DNA of 64,000 bases from Margaritispora aquatica (GCA_007644065.1 VJWN01000012.1:361758-425757), one strand, 5' to 3'. Counted from the first letter of the stretch, positions 51,734 to 63,890 are shown. Numbers and translations are program-made. Notes: a model not told the origin generated them from the sequence alone.

Positions 51734-53114
51734 ATGTCCATATTGCAGCTCGAATGCGGGACCAACAACTACTCGTGGGGAAAGAAAGACAAAAAGTCTT
51801 TCGCAGCGAAGTATGCCGTTGCAACCCCTGGAGGACACTTTCAGTTGGACGAGTCCAAAGAATATGCTGAAGAACGACCCTGGTGCATAAGCGTACGGCC
51901 AATTTCATTTCTAATCACTTTCTCGGCAATGGATGGGAACACATCCTACTACCCCATCTTCCATCCTCTCAACTGAAGAGGATCTTCAAAAACACCTAAA
52001 CGACAACAAGGAGAGGCCAATTGGAAAATCAATTCTTGAGAAGTTTGGTACCGATCTTCCCTTCCTGCCCAAGGTACAGCACTATTCTCATCATGTCACT
52101 TAACCATATCTAAATCATCTGCTCAGATTCTGTCTGTAGCCAAAGCGCTGCCACTTCAAATACACCCAAACAAAGACCTCGCAGCTAAGTTGCACAAGAA
52201 TGATCCCGAGAAGTTCGGTGATTCTAACCACAAGCCTGAGATTGCCGTCACGCTCGGCAAGTTCGAAGTGTTTGTGGGATGGAAACCACTTGCCGGTATC
52301 CAAACAGTTTTCATCAACATCCCCATCCTGGCTTCTAGCTTCTTGGCAAATTCTATTTCCGAGAAAGAGATTGGCCATGAAGCTCTGAAGCATATAGTTG
52401 GGAAGATTCTCTCTGCTTTCGACGAGGAAATCAAGAAGGTTTACGAGGTGCTTCGTAAGACGGACAAGAAAGCTTTCGGAAAGAGCGATTACATCCTAGG
52501 ATTGCTGCCTCGTCTTGCGGAGCAGTACGACAAGACTGACCCAGGAACTTGGTTGCGGTGCTCACGATGAATTTCATGGTATTGGAGAAAGGAGAATCGA
52601 TCTATGTGCCAGCCGAGTATGTGACACACTTCCTACTGCTTCGCACGAACATTTAACAGCCTCCAGCGGCATCCACGCCTACCTCAGTGGCGACATAGTA
52701 AAATGTATGGCCCGCTCTGACAATGTCCTGAACACCGGCTTTTGTCCCCGTGCAGACAGAGATTCCGTCGAACTCTTCACTGCAGCACTTACATTCTCAC
52801 CCAAATCGCCCGAGGAAGCTCTTCTGAAGCCTAAATCAACAGAGAAGGCGAGAAAGGTCACACACGAATTCTCGCACCGCCAATCAGCGAGTTCAATATG
52901 CTAGTCACTAATCTCAAAGCCGGCGAGAGTGAGACGATCAACGCGCTGCAAGGACCTGCTATCATGATCGTGACTGGAGGTCAAGGCAAACTAGAGGGAA
53001 ATGGAGAAGAATTTGAAGTCAGGGAAGGATGTCTTCTTCGTTGGGTGCGATACGCCGCTTGAGCTTGTTGCTGAGCAAGGCTTAGAGACTTACATCGCCT
53101 ATGCTGAAGCATAA
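51734..53114 (+). pseudogene. Mannose-6-phosphate isomerase, disrupted
   Basis: Remains of a type I phosphomannose isomerase, which interconverts fructose-6-P and mannose-6-P for GDP-mannose supply. Recognisable parts in order: start MSILQLECGTNNYSWGKKD at 51734; WMGTHPTTPS from 51930; LPFLPK then intron 52074-52126; the zinc-ligand words ALPLQIHPNK and HKPEI; LPRLAEQYDKTDPG; VPA then intron 52617-52666; GIHAYLSGDIV; CPRADRDSVELFTAALTF; and PPISEFNML. Breaks: (1) no AG acceptor between 51892 and 51975 joins the first segment to WMGTHP; (2) a one-base loss near 52546-52548 puts TGA at 52568-52570; (3) another frame change near 52858-52865 leads to TAG at 52902-52904; (4) a third near 53030-53033 precedes TGA at 53060-53062. 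The old stop would be 53112-53114. Neighbours read cleanly. Sequencing error is the alternative. Confidence 0.8.
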
Positions 53115-54011
53115 GTGATGTAACGTAGCCGAGGCAAATCCAGCATAATTTTTCTTCCTCGAGCGACAAATGACAGCAGGATCATAAATAGAAATACGTT
53201 ATGTCAATATCTAAACTTTCTTTAGACACCAAGGAACTAAATGAACCAGAAGTTAGGGGGATACATATATTATGACGCTACGATAGCGCACTTTTATTAC
53301 TACTGCAGGTGCTCTCCTCAACGGAGACAAGTCGGAATAGCCTGGGAGTGATCTCTAAAGCTTGTTCAAAATAGGAAAAAGGGTGTTAGCACATGAATAG
53401 AATAAGAAAGTTGAAGAGCACACTAGATAGATCACAAGTCCAGCAGCGCCTAGGACGTGGTAAAAACAAATGCATTATAGAACTGCCGAGCATCTAAATA
53501 TCATGGAAATTAAATGAAAGAGGGTTTCTGGATAGCCAGCACATATGCTAGCATATAGTAGCTAGAGTTCTAATGCTCTGCAAGCAAAATGATGGAATGT
53601 ATCAACTCGTACGCCTCTGAACTCTCCGGGCAGCGTCAAATCTTTTCAGATAGAGAGAACCAGGACCAACAATCTCCAAAAGGAAATGAAAGTGGCATGA
53701 ATAGCAGAGTGTTGACAAAAGCCCGCGGCCACCGGTAACGAAACAAGGACAAGACGCCCAGGTCTCTAGGCTCCAGCAAGGCTGTTAAATATACGCAACA
53801 CGACTAGCTGACACGACACTGGAAAAGAAACTCGTGACCGCTTAAGAGTGTGCGATTTGAATCGGATTCCGTGCCTGATATCCAAGAGAAAAATAAAGCA
53901 GACTCGAGATTGCTAGAACTGCTGGTCAAGATCATTTATTCCCCTAAACATAGTATACACGATCAGAAACGCTAAAATACCTTCCAAACAGTCTCCCATG
54001 TTATACAGTAG
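53115..54011. other. Intergenic region between PMI remnant and RING-CH gene
   Basis: About 900 bp between convergent 3' ends. No open frame of note, repeat or RNA gene was recognised. Confidence 0.5.
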
Positions 54012-55090
54012 CTACAAATTCTTCCGGTCCTCATGTTCAGTTGCTGGTGTTACTGTGCCTGTTGATTGGTCTTCAGGTGTTGCAGGTGGATGTTCAGTCT
54101 TCGCTGGCTCCGGTTGCTCGTCGGTCTCAAACTCATCATCTTCCTCCCCCTGAACGTCGAGAACTCGCTCACCGGCGGTTTCCAAAGTTCTGGCTGTCCA
54201 TATACGCACCCAAGACCATACCGTCTAAATAATGTTAATCGCCGATCGAGATTGCCACGAATTGCACGTACCGTCAAGAATGTTATGACCCCAATAATGA
54301 CCACAACCCATGATATGTCTTCTAAGCGATCTCTACCGGTACCTCGCCGTCCTCGTCGGCCAGCACCAATACCACTTCGGATATTCCACCAGTGCCATGG
54401 CGACATGGCAAAGAAGACTTGCACAAATCCCAAGAGGCCAAGTGAAGTCACGCCTTTCACGAAGTGCATGGTCCACGATGACTCGTCATAGTCAACGAGA
54501 CCCTCTATACCCCCAGAAGGCAGAGATGCAATTGTATCATAAGGATCAAGCCACAGGTTAATGATAGGATCCGCAACAAAGCCAAACACGAAAATCGTAG
54601 TGAGCATGATGCTAATTGTGATGCCAATTTGCAAGAATGTGCTAGATAGAAAGCGGCTCCACTTCATTCTCTCCAGATTGTATTTGAATTTGCATGTCGG
54701 GCACTCCCAGAAAGTTCTCGCACCGTGGTTTGCATCAGAGTGTCTCCAGAGTTGCAGACAACCCTCATGTACATATTGTTGTGTACCTCGACATTTGCAA
54801 GGCCGTATAAGGCGTCCAGCTGTTGGATCTTCGGAGACATATCTAACTTTTGGCTTCGGTCGAAGAGCTGAGGGAATATTGCTGCTAGGTATATCGAAGG
54901 TTGGTAGGACTTCATCGAAACAGATTCGGCAGGTCCGGGTTGGGTAATGCTTCTGGGGTTGCGGCGGGGTTTCTGGTTCCGCCTCGTGGTTATCTCCAGC
55001 TTCAGATGCCTCGTCTGCAGAATGTATCTCGTCTTCCTCAAATCGATCTTCTCCGTCAAGATTAGCCCATGACCATGTTGGCGCAGCCAT
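54012..55090 (-). CDS. RING-CH (MARCH-type) membrane E3 ubiquitin ligase
   Basis: Predicted membrane-bound ubiquitin ligase. Minus-strand exons 55090-54272 and 54224-54012 give about 343 residues. After an acidic N-terminus comes a RINGv domain at about residues 52-135 in C4HC3 order: CRICFDE, then CKCRG, VHEGCLQLWRH and CPTCKFKY. Two or three membrane segments follow (FLQIGITISIMLTTIFVFGFV; VTSLGLLGFVQVFFAMS; ISWVVVIIGVITFLTV). The C-terminus is hydrophilic with an acidic Glu/Pro/Thr-rich tail. The last exon begins TVWSWVRIW. The insert between the first Cys pair and CKC is longer than in animal MARCH proteins but typical of fungal ones (from memory). It shares a divergent promoter with PRE8. 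Confidence 0.85.
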
Positions 55091-55768
55091 TTGGTTGCGT
55101 AATTGTAGGTAGTTGCGAAAAGAAGGGAACGACTAGTGGAAGCTGGAAGCTTGATAAAGCAAAAACAAAGTCTTCATCGAAGATTTCTTACGACCAAGCA
55201 GACTTCTTAAGATGTGTAGCTGTGAATCATTAGCTGCAACCGTTGACTTCAACGTGTTGAATGAGGGTGAGGTGTTAGGAGCTGCAATGTGGCTTCGTGG
55301 ACAAATGGACAAAGAATCTGTCCGCTTCGGCGGACAACTCGACCTTTCGATTTTCAAGCTTCCCTTGGGCGGCTTTGGCGAGGAGACAACCAACTGTACC
55401 GCCACTCCTCGAGATTTTGAGGACCAAAGGCAAGTTGGTAACATGAAATAAAAGAAGTAGGAGATAGCAAAAGAGATTCTGAATGACAGATCTCCTCTCT
55501 CTCTCACCATTTCGTAGCTAGATTCTTGTTTAGAAAGAGCTGTAAAAAATACGATGTGCATTGTGAAGAAAAATGCAGATTGACAAATTTGATAGCCTTG
55601 CGAAATATTGTTGGCGCCTGAGGCCGAAAAACTCGCGTCTAAGCTGCCTTCCATAAGGTACCTTAGCTTAAGCTCCCTCAACTCAAACGCGATATACTGA
55701 CATTCAGACTTCTTCACCACCACAACAAGAACTACAGGATTACTTTACAATTTCCTCCGAATCGAATC
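55091..55768. other. Divergent promoter of the RING-CH gene and PRE8
   Basis: About 680 bp between the two start codons. It contains the 16-mer TAAGGTACCTTAGCTT at 55654-55669, also found upstream of KRE6. Frames here have no family features. Confidence 0.5.
55654..55669. promoter_or_regulatory. Palindromic motif AAGGTACCTT, copy 2
   Basis: Second exact copy of the 16-mer at 36053-36068, here 100 bp upstream of the proteasome subunit start. Its placement in a promoter supports a regulatory reading, but two copies in 64 kb is thin evidence. Confidence 0.35.
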
Positions 55769-56772
55769 ATGGCCGATCGCTATTCGTTCTCCCTCACAAC
55801 CTTCTCTCCCAGTGGCAAGCTGGTGCAGATTGGTGAGCAGTGACGAGATCTGCAGCTTGATCTGCGACCATTAAAGCTATTGTACTGACTGAAACTCACA
55901 GAATATGCCTTGAACGCTGTTAACCAAGGTGTGACTGCGCTGGGTATCAAAGGTGTGTCTCATGGTTGGATTTTCAAGCAAACATCTAACGATTAAACAG
56001 CCACCAATGGAATCGTACTCGCAACTGAAAAGAAGTCGTCGTCGCCTCTCATCGACCCCCCATCCCTCTCAAAGATTAGCTTGATTACACCAAATATCGG
56101 CATGGTATATTCGGGCATGGGACCAGACTATCGAGTTTTAGTGGACAAGGCGCGCAAGGTCTCTCACACAGGTTACAAGCGAATTTACAACGAGTATCCG
56201 CCAACAAGGATATTAGTGCAGGATGTAGCAAGAGTTATGCAGGAGGCGACGCAGTCTGGAGGTGTCCGACCCTACGGTGTCAGTTTGTTGATCGCAGGAT
56301 GGGATGAGGGTGTTGAGCCAGAATCCGAGGAGGCAGCAACCACAGACTCGCATCCCGATGAAAAGAAGCCATCGGGCAAGACTGGCGGTGTGTTGAAGGG
56401 AGGACCTATGTTGTATCAAGTCGATCCCAGTGGCAGCTATTTCCCGTGGAAGGCTACTGCTATAGGTAAAAGCGCCACTTCTGCGAAGACATTCTTAGAG
56501 AAGAGATACACAGAAGGTTTGGAGTTGGAGGACGCAGTGCATATTGCTTTGTTGACTCTGAAGGAGACCATCGAGGGAGAGATGAACGGAGAGACAGTTG
56601 AAATCGGTAAGCCCAGCAAGCCACCTGTGGAAATGAAAACTAATATTTGCTAGGAATTATTGGTCCACCAGCACATCATCTGCTTGGCGTTGAGGGTGTG
56701 GAGGGTGCTCAAGGACCAAGATTTAGAAAGTTGACCCCTCAAGAAATCGAGGATTATCTTACGAATCTATGA
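55769..56772 (+). CDS. PRE8: 20S proteasome subunit alpha-2
   Basis: Outer-ring alpha subunit of the 20S proteasome, non-catalytic. Four exons, 55769-55832, 55902-55952, 56001-56606 and 56654-56772, give about 279 residues. It opens with the alpha-type signature ([21 protein letters not shown]), followed by [35 protein letters not shown] and [18 protein letters not shown], and ends [14 protein letters not shown] charged insert of about 28 residues after AGWDEG makes it longer than yeast Pre8; I recall similar inserts in other filamentous ascomycetes. All introns are about 48-69 nt. Its 3' end converges on the RCC1-like gene, 134 bp away. Confidence 0.95.
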
Positions 56773-56906
56773 GCTTTCCCTGCATAACTGCATCTGGTAA
56801 TTGGACGTTCGGCGCAGGGCATGGCAAGGTGTACAATAGAATTGGCAAGAGACCCAAAATTTAAGGCAATGAAAGTTTAGCACCAGCCATTTTTTCCACC
56901 TTCCTT

Positions 56907-58108
56907 TCAGCAGATGATATTATCTATCAGTAGAAAGGAGTTTTTGTATCCCGCATGTATTCCTACAATCCGCTGATTTTGCTTCAAAGGCAGCTCTACC
57001 TGAACCCATTCATTCACATGCTTACAGTCTAGAAGCCCTAGCTGACTATTGCTATTGCTTCCGACCATAAATAATCGATAGGAGACACTCAGCGCCATGA
57101 TATGGTCATTTCCAACTGCGACATCAACCACATCCTCTCCATCTAGATCGAAGGGGGTTGGCTCGCTTGTCAGACCATCTAGCATAGCCGATTGCCCTGT
57201 CCGGCCACCCCACAAATACAGATCGTTAGCAGAAGTGAGAGCTCCTGACACAAATCCGCCACTAGAAATCCTGCGTATTGCACCCGTGGGTAGACCGGCA
57301 AGGTCTGTCATAAGACAAGGCTTCTCAGCTGGGCTATAAAGTTGTAAGCTGGTGATGTCGGCATGGTATGTGAAATAAACTTACAACATAGCAGATACCT
57401 CACGGCCAAGTGTGGTCTCGTATCTTGCATCACCCCAACTATAGACATCGCCGGTACCTGAAAGAGCAGTGAAGTGTGTTTGACCAGCTGCTACTTGGAC
57501 TATTTGCCCAAGTGGGGCGTGTTTAGTCCCTATGTTGGTAATGGCGTGGGAGAGGTTTGTGTATTCGTATAGGACGCCGTTCTTCATCTCTGGTAATGTG
57601 GTCAACAGTGAGCTTGGGGGCAAGAATTTGGCATTCCGGATCATTGCTTACCTGCTACTCGGTCGTTCCCTGCTACGGCTATGTTCAAGAAGCTTTCTGA
57701 ATTGTCTAAATGCTTCTGCGTGATTGGATTTGGCCAACCGGCGAGGAGAGCACCTTTTGAAGTCCGCACTGGAGGATTATGTTAGAACAATTCAAGGATA
57801 TGCGCTGCAATATGTCGACTCTCACCCTAAATTAGAAGAAACCGCAATGAATTGGAGGGTAGAGTATAGGTCACATGATATAATATATCAACAGAAATGA
57901 GCTCTCCAGGACGAAACCTCCCAACACACTTAGTATCGTAAATAAGTGAATTCATACCTAGAGTAGACACAAGTGTCGTTTGCAAAATCTTAATGGACTC
58001 GTCCTCCAAAATGCATGTAAATGCCTCCACATCCTCTGGAAGTTCTGATGACCCCTCATTGAAACTTAATTGATTCCACGCATTAAATCCAGACACCCAT
58101 AACTCCAT
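56907..58108 (-). CDS. RCC1-repeat protein, ATS1-like
   Basis: Predicted beta-propeller protein; yeast Ats1 acts with the Kti11/Elongator-linked tRNA wobble modification and diphthamide pathways (family knowledge, inferred here). Minus-strand exons: 58108-57958, 57768-57652, 57589-57385 and 57333-56907, about 299 residues. It starts MELWVSGFNAWNQLSF, with later RCC1-type units VAAGQTHFTALSGTGDVYSWG, ISSGGFVSGALTSANDLYLWGG and VAVGNDHIMALS then FMVGSNSNSQLG. The first intron, 189 nt, is the least certain part; reading through it gives an unlikely tail and a stop at 57827. A micro-exon inside it cannot be excluded. Confidence 0.72.
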
Positions 58109-58926
58109 AACTGCAACAACTCCCTACTTCGTACTGCTTATATATTTTTACTGAGAAATGAGTTGTTGATAAATGATTGAGGTCCTTTTCAGCCTTGCAC
58201 CGCCCACTTTACCTTAGGTCCGAAATGCCTGTCAGCCGGTTTCCCCACGTCAAGTTGCTCTTTCTGACTCTCCGTAAGAATCAGCAAACGCTCATTTCCT
58301 CTCATATTATCTGTTTGGATTAGCTCCAATTGTCCCAAAATCGGTTATCATCATCAACAAAGCATCAAATCCATTCTGTGTATACGAGCGCTGACGTCGA
58401 CATCCTGCACGCTCTCAACGCCAAGCGGATCCTGAAGTCCTCCTTCAGCCCAGAAGCTCTCTCGAACAAGTCCTAAAAAGTGTTGCCTTGGAGCCAGCCC
58501 GTAGGCTACAGTTTTTGGTCCTGCAGGGACAGCCATCTCATTTTCCCCGGAAATTCTCCTGAACTGCTCTTGTGCTCTCTGTCAACACTTTCTTCATATA
58601 TCAATTGTTGCCCGAGTGTTGTTTCGGGGGAGTTCTCGAATACTCGTGCTTTTTGCAGAGTCACACCAGCGGCCATTGATACTCGTGGAGAGTTGCGCAA
58701 TTTTCGACAATTTTATATTTATTTCAAAACCATTGGAACTGTGTGATACCTCTTGGATATCGATCGTTTGCTTCATTCACCACGTCTGTTGTAAGACAAT
58801 CAATTACCAAAGTAGGCTTTAGGAGGTCGATTGACATCTGTTCCCCCTGAGCACGAAGCGAGATCGGTGCAGCCTTATGGCTGAGTCCTCCATCGACCAA
58901 GTGCAAATTTCCGATCCATCACCATT
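58109..58926. other. Divergent promoter between ATS1-like and HSP70-like genes
   Basis: About 820 bp. Several short frames exist on both strands (for example 58480-58746) but none has recognisable features or a family-like start. No repeat or RNA was recognised. Confidence 0.5.
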
Positions 58927-61301
58927 ATGAATCTCAGTCTACCCATACGAAGCGCCAGCCGGCGGAACGATGAAAGTAGGAACCATTTCACAGCCGCGAA
59001 TTATACACCACCCTCCTCGACTGAGGCTATCTCAGGACCAATTCGAGAACCTGCCCCTCTCAATGACCGCTTGATTGTAGGTCTGGACTTTGGGACTACA
59101 TACTCTGGGTAAGCCTACTCTTTGAGGTCCTTTGGAATTTTTGACAAATGTGCAACCAAAGACTACTATTTGTCTTGAGAACTCATTTGTGTGTTGTTAA
59201 GGGGCTAGGGTTTAGTGTATGAATGGTTCTGCCAAGCTGTAAGGCCACAAGCTTGATCGTTAAGCTTCAAAGCTGGCGGGGTTTTGAATATGAGTTTCTT
59301 TGGGTGTTACAAATTTCTTCGCGGATCGGAAAATCACGAGGCCACCACCAAAACGATGCATGCCATTGAATGTTGCAGTGAAATCTATGTTTCAAAGTGT
59401 CCAATTACAAGCACTAACTTCATCACAGTGTTGCAGCAGTATACACCTCGACGCCCGATGATGTAGAGATCATCAAGACATGGCCAGGCGGTAATGGAAT
59501 CACATCAGACAAAGTGCCTACAGAAATCGTCTACGACTACCCAGCAAATGCGGTCGAAGGCACTGAGCCTGTGATCAAATGGGGGTTTCAATTCAGACCG
59601 GAGGAGTCCCGTGTGCGGTGTATCAAGCTCTTTCTTGACAAGTCACAAAAACTGCCATTTTATGTCAGCCCTTTGGAGACAGCAGCACAGCTGAAGAGAT
59701 TCAACAAGACCGTTGTCGATGCTGTCAGTGACTATCTTACTCAGGTCTACAATCACACCATGGAGACTCTTACAAGGCGGTACGGAGAATCTTTTATGGC
59801 TTCTACGAAAGTCGAGTTTGTACTCACCTGTCCAGCGGTGTGGAGTGATGCAGCCAAGAACACCACACTCCAAGCAGCAGAACGAGCTGGCATGGGTGCC
59901 AAATCTGAGATCCAGATGATCAGCGAGCCAGAAGCGGCTGCTGTGTATACTCTGAAGGCAATACAGCCAAACCACCTTAGTGCAGGCGACAATTTTGTCG
60001 TTTGTGATGCTGGAGGTGGGACAGTGGACTTGATCGCTTACAAGATCATCTCTTTAAAACCTTTGCGAGTGGAAGAGTCGGCAGTAGGAACTGGCGGTCT
60101 CTGCGGGAGTGCATTTCTAAACTACAGATTCGAGGAACATGTACGAAACCGCATAGGCAAGGAGCGTTTTGACGAAATGAAATTAAAGAAGGGCAAATGC
60201 TGGCAGATGGGGTTGAGATATTGGGAGGAATTCGTCAAGCGAAACTTCAATGAGGAGGAACACACTGAAGTCAATGTGCCATTTCCAGGGTTGCCTGATG
60301 ACGAGGAGGCTGGATTGGATTGTGGATTCTTGGTCATGACTGCTCAACAAATCAAGGAGATCTTTGAGCCAGTTGTGAAAGAGGTCTGCGATCTTGTTCA
60401 AGGCCAAGGTAAAAGCTTTGACATGAAGCATGTTGAATCTATAGCTGACTTCTGAAATAGTTGATGGCATTCGACAGAAAGGAGGCATAGTGTCTGGTAT
60501 CGTCCTCGTCGGTGGTTTTGGACAAAGCAATTATCTATACACTCGTTTGAAATCACACTTCAACACGGTAGCTCCACCACCCTACAGTGAGCGACCAACG
60601 CACGCACAAGCTACTGACCTGATCACAAATGGCTCTGTGGAAGTGATGCAACCAGTCAATGCTTGGACAGCTGTTGTGCGTGGTGCTGTACTCAGAGGTC
60701 TTGAAGGAAGCATGGTTGTGTCAAGGAAAGCGAGAATGCATTATGGAACTTCATACGCAACTGTCTATGATGAGGATAAGCACCAAGTCAGCGAACGCTA
60801 TTGGAGTCCGCTATGGGAGAGGTGGATGGTTAGTGATCGGATGCAGTGGCATATTACAAGTAAGATTTCAGCAGACTTATTGAGACGAGAAGGCAGACTG
60901 ACAACCAACAGAGGGCGAAACACTAAGTGCAGCAACACCCATCAGCTTCCATTACACTCGTAATTTTAGGTATGTTTAATCTCTGTCTAAAAGTCTAGAA
61001 ACACTCTAATATATATCACAGACCTGGGCAATCGCTCATCGTCTCAGACGACCTGATAGCCTGCGATGCTGACGGCGAACCACCAGCCGCGTACTCTCGA
61101 GATCTCGTGAATGTCTGCACGCTCACGACAGACCTCGGCGCCGTTCCCAAATCTCTATTCACTAGGTTGACAACCACGCGAGGCGTGGAATTCGACAACT
61201 TGGACTTCACGCTCGAGATGGTAGTCGAGAGTGCTGGGTTGGCCTTCGAGCTGAAGGTGGATGGGTTTAGATACGGCAGAGTGGAGGCCGAATTCCATTA
61301 G
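58927..61301 (+). CDS. HSP70-like (HSPA12-type) ATPase domain protein
   Basis: Actin/HSP70-fold ATPase of the divergent fungal HSPA12-like group, with no substrate-binding domain recognised. Five exons: 58927-59108, 59429-60408, 60461-60859, 60912-60969 and 61022-61301, about 632 residues. A 50-residue Ser-rich N-terminus precedes phosphate-1 motif VGLDFGTTYSGVAAVY (across the 320-nt first intron). Then come LTCPAVWSDAAKNTTLQAAERAG, SEPEAAAVY, phosphate-2 VVCDAGGGTVDLIAYKI, and the adenosine motif GIVLVGGFGQSNYL. The C-terminal 180 residues are variable with a beta-rich feel. Function in fungi is mostly unknown; such genes are multi-copy and often linked to self/non-self or stress loci, but nothing here supports that link. 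No signal peptide. Confidence 0.85.
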
Positions 61302-63405
61302 TGCTGGTGAGCGAGAGGATGCCGATACAGGTCAAGGGGATTGGGATGGGATTGCAGTGGGACATGGGAGAAACATACGGGCATAAGGGTGGTGGTTCGG
61401 ACTTTTGGCTTAGGGAAGAACAAACATTCGCATTAGTGTGGAATGTTGCGAATAGCAACAGGTAGAACTAGCTAGCTACAATATTTACAGGAAAGAATAT
61501 ATACAGAATCCCAGCATAAGCAAAAAAATACTCAATAGTTTGAGACTCATCGGCGTATATCGTGGGTAAACCAAATCATCTCTTCATACCGCATCCACGG
61601 GAAAAACATCACTCACTAGCTCTATTCTTAGCATATTGGCAGGGAATGATACCAACATTTTTTGGGGATGCGTACGCACATCAGACTTACTGTGAGTTTC
61701 TGAACGTGTTCGATCTGTTTTTCCAAAAACTTGAGGATGCATGCTTCAGACGATCATATAGGAAAATTCTTCTGAATGTTACAAAATGGCTTCCAGACTT
61801 TTAGCCTGACTTGTAAACATGTGCATGACTTTGCGATGCTTCCCTCAAAGTGAAGATCCCGGTATTGTAGTCCTTACATATGAAGATTAAAGTCGCTTGT
61901 GCCATGTCCGCTTAATAGACGAAAAGGTCGTCGAGTATGTATTAAACGCACATCTAACTCTGTTTTCTTCTGAAACATTCTATTTCACTATTCTAAATGA
62001 GATAGCAGTAAATTGATTGTCTCCCTAAGCCAGTCCCCTGTTAAAAATTGACAGTTTCCGCTAAACCATCAGCCCATCTTCTGTTCCCACTTTATACACC
62101 GACTTTGTGACTCTGCAAGACGTGGCAAAGGAACAAAAACCCGTCCAGGTACTAGATGCCAAATGAACTTACCGGTAGTATTTGACAATCCATCTTCAGT
62201 CTCAGGGTCTAGGATCTACGTCAAGGTGTAAATGCAGTGATCCAGTCATGCATCCCACTATATCCTGCCCAATGGCTCCCAAGACATCGGGTTTGTAGTT
62301 AGGGTTGTGGCAAGATGTGACTCGCCCCACTTCCGAACTTTGACTCTGGCTGGTGATAGTTGATAAGTTAGTGTTACAACACTCACTGGGTACCTAAGTG
62401 TGAGGTATGATAAAGATCGTAGTTTTTCTCGAGGTCTATAGGTTCTAGTGGGTTCATGTGCTTGGTGAAGTTTTGGCTTGCACAAACTTGCCCAAAGCAG
62501 TTTACCTCGACCAGCCCAAAGTTCGATTAAGGCTGTGTATTTTTGTGCTAGTGAAACGGAACCTAGGCCTGTCTATCTTGTGCGAGGCACTCGTACTCGA
62601 TGGTTCCCCCACACTGCTTGGTGGAAAACAAACTCAAAACAAAGATTGCTCATGGAATCTGAATGGATAGACTGAGAACTCTCCTCTCAATTATTTGAGG
62701 CTTTAATACCCTCTCTGTGCATATTTCAGTGGGGGAATCTACATCGATCCAGTCCTTGCCTGGAATCTTGGTCAAGTGACTGGTTCCGTGCTGGAGGGAC
62801 CTATCAGGAAGATGGTGGAACCAAAGGCAGTCATTCGGAGCAAGCACTGGATAAGAATTTGCAATAGCAATTTAAGAGAATTCTTCATCCATGCACTTAA
62901 GTACTTTAATTAAGTAACATCAAATGTACTGGAAATTTGGTATGTTTCCGTCTCAAGAAACACGTTGCCTGATCAGGCCGTCATGCTTCGGGATGCTTTT
63001 CGATAGGACATAAGTGCTCAGTGAAACGTAACGCTCTTCTGTAGGTATGCTCTGAGAATAACTTTGAATTACAAATAACTAGGCAGCTAACTCAACACCA
63101 TAAGCAACACATAAGTAGACACCCCGTCACAGGCACTGCCCAAAACCAACTCTTATACCAGATAATCAGAAATTCCCGTTGACCCACGGATCGCAAAACC
63201 AGCTCGCTATATAAAGACGCAACGCCAGCCAACCTTCTCAAAAATCATATACGGCGCTTGTAAGGTATGAAGAAAGTAGGTCCAAAGCCCAACCACAACT
63301 AGTATATCAAACTGACAAACAAGAACAAAAGAACTTCAATCATAAATCATAACAGGTATCGTTCATCATCCACTTCGTACTTATGACATGCAGCTGATTC
63401 TCATG
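61302..63405. other. Gene-free right flank
   Basis: About 2.1 kb after the HSP70-like gene. Short frames (for example 61562-61804) lack features. No repeat, RNA gene or transposon was recognised. Confidence 0.45.
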
Positions 63406-63890
63406 TCACCTCCAGAGATAGGGCAAGGCAGAATTCGGCCTTGCCGTCGGGAGGAGGAAGTCAGCCTTCGCTTGTTGTGCTCGTGCCTGAACCACAATGG
63501 CGGGATCCTGCCACGCAAGGGACCAAAGTCAAAATCGGCATATTAAAAAACGATAAAATATGCAAGTACCCCCAAAGTATCAGAACATAAACAATTGTGA
63601 AGATCAGTCCGTCAAGACTTTGTCGCCACGTGTGGCAAATGTGCTCCGCCACTTCATGTGCCTTCAAGTTAATAAAGAAGTACCGTTCGCCCGCAAAAAA
63701 AAGGTTTCCCGTAGTGGTCAGAGCAATCCAGGGCTGGCGGTCAAACCCAAGGGTTGTTCCTGAGACAATAGAAGCACGAAGAGTTGGCCAATTTCTCAGG
63801 GTTGGTACATGGTGTGCAAATACCTGGCTCTTCACCTTCGCCCTTCTCTTCGCATTTGCCTTCTTTCCTTGTTCAGATCGTGCCTCTGCT
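63406..63890 (-). CDS. Possible 3' end of a gene entering from the right edge
   Basis: On the minus strand an open segment from about 63890 reads through a basic stretch (EQGKKANAKRRAKVKSQ) to a GTATTT donor at 63823. A 33-codon terminal frame, 63507-63406, opens after GTGGCAG with DPAIVVQARAQQAKADF and ends TGA 63408-63406. Both are phase 0 and would join across a 316-nt intron, or with an unseen exon between. The Ala/Gln/Lys-rich helical character looks coding, but I do not recognise the protein. The unspliced frame 63835-63461 is the competing reading. Confidence 0.3.

Noticed and set aside
56330..56410. Charged insert in proteasome alpha-2
   Set aside because: Comparable inserts are, as I recall, normal in filamentous ascomycete orthologues.
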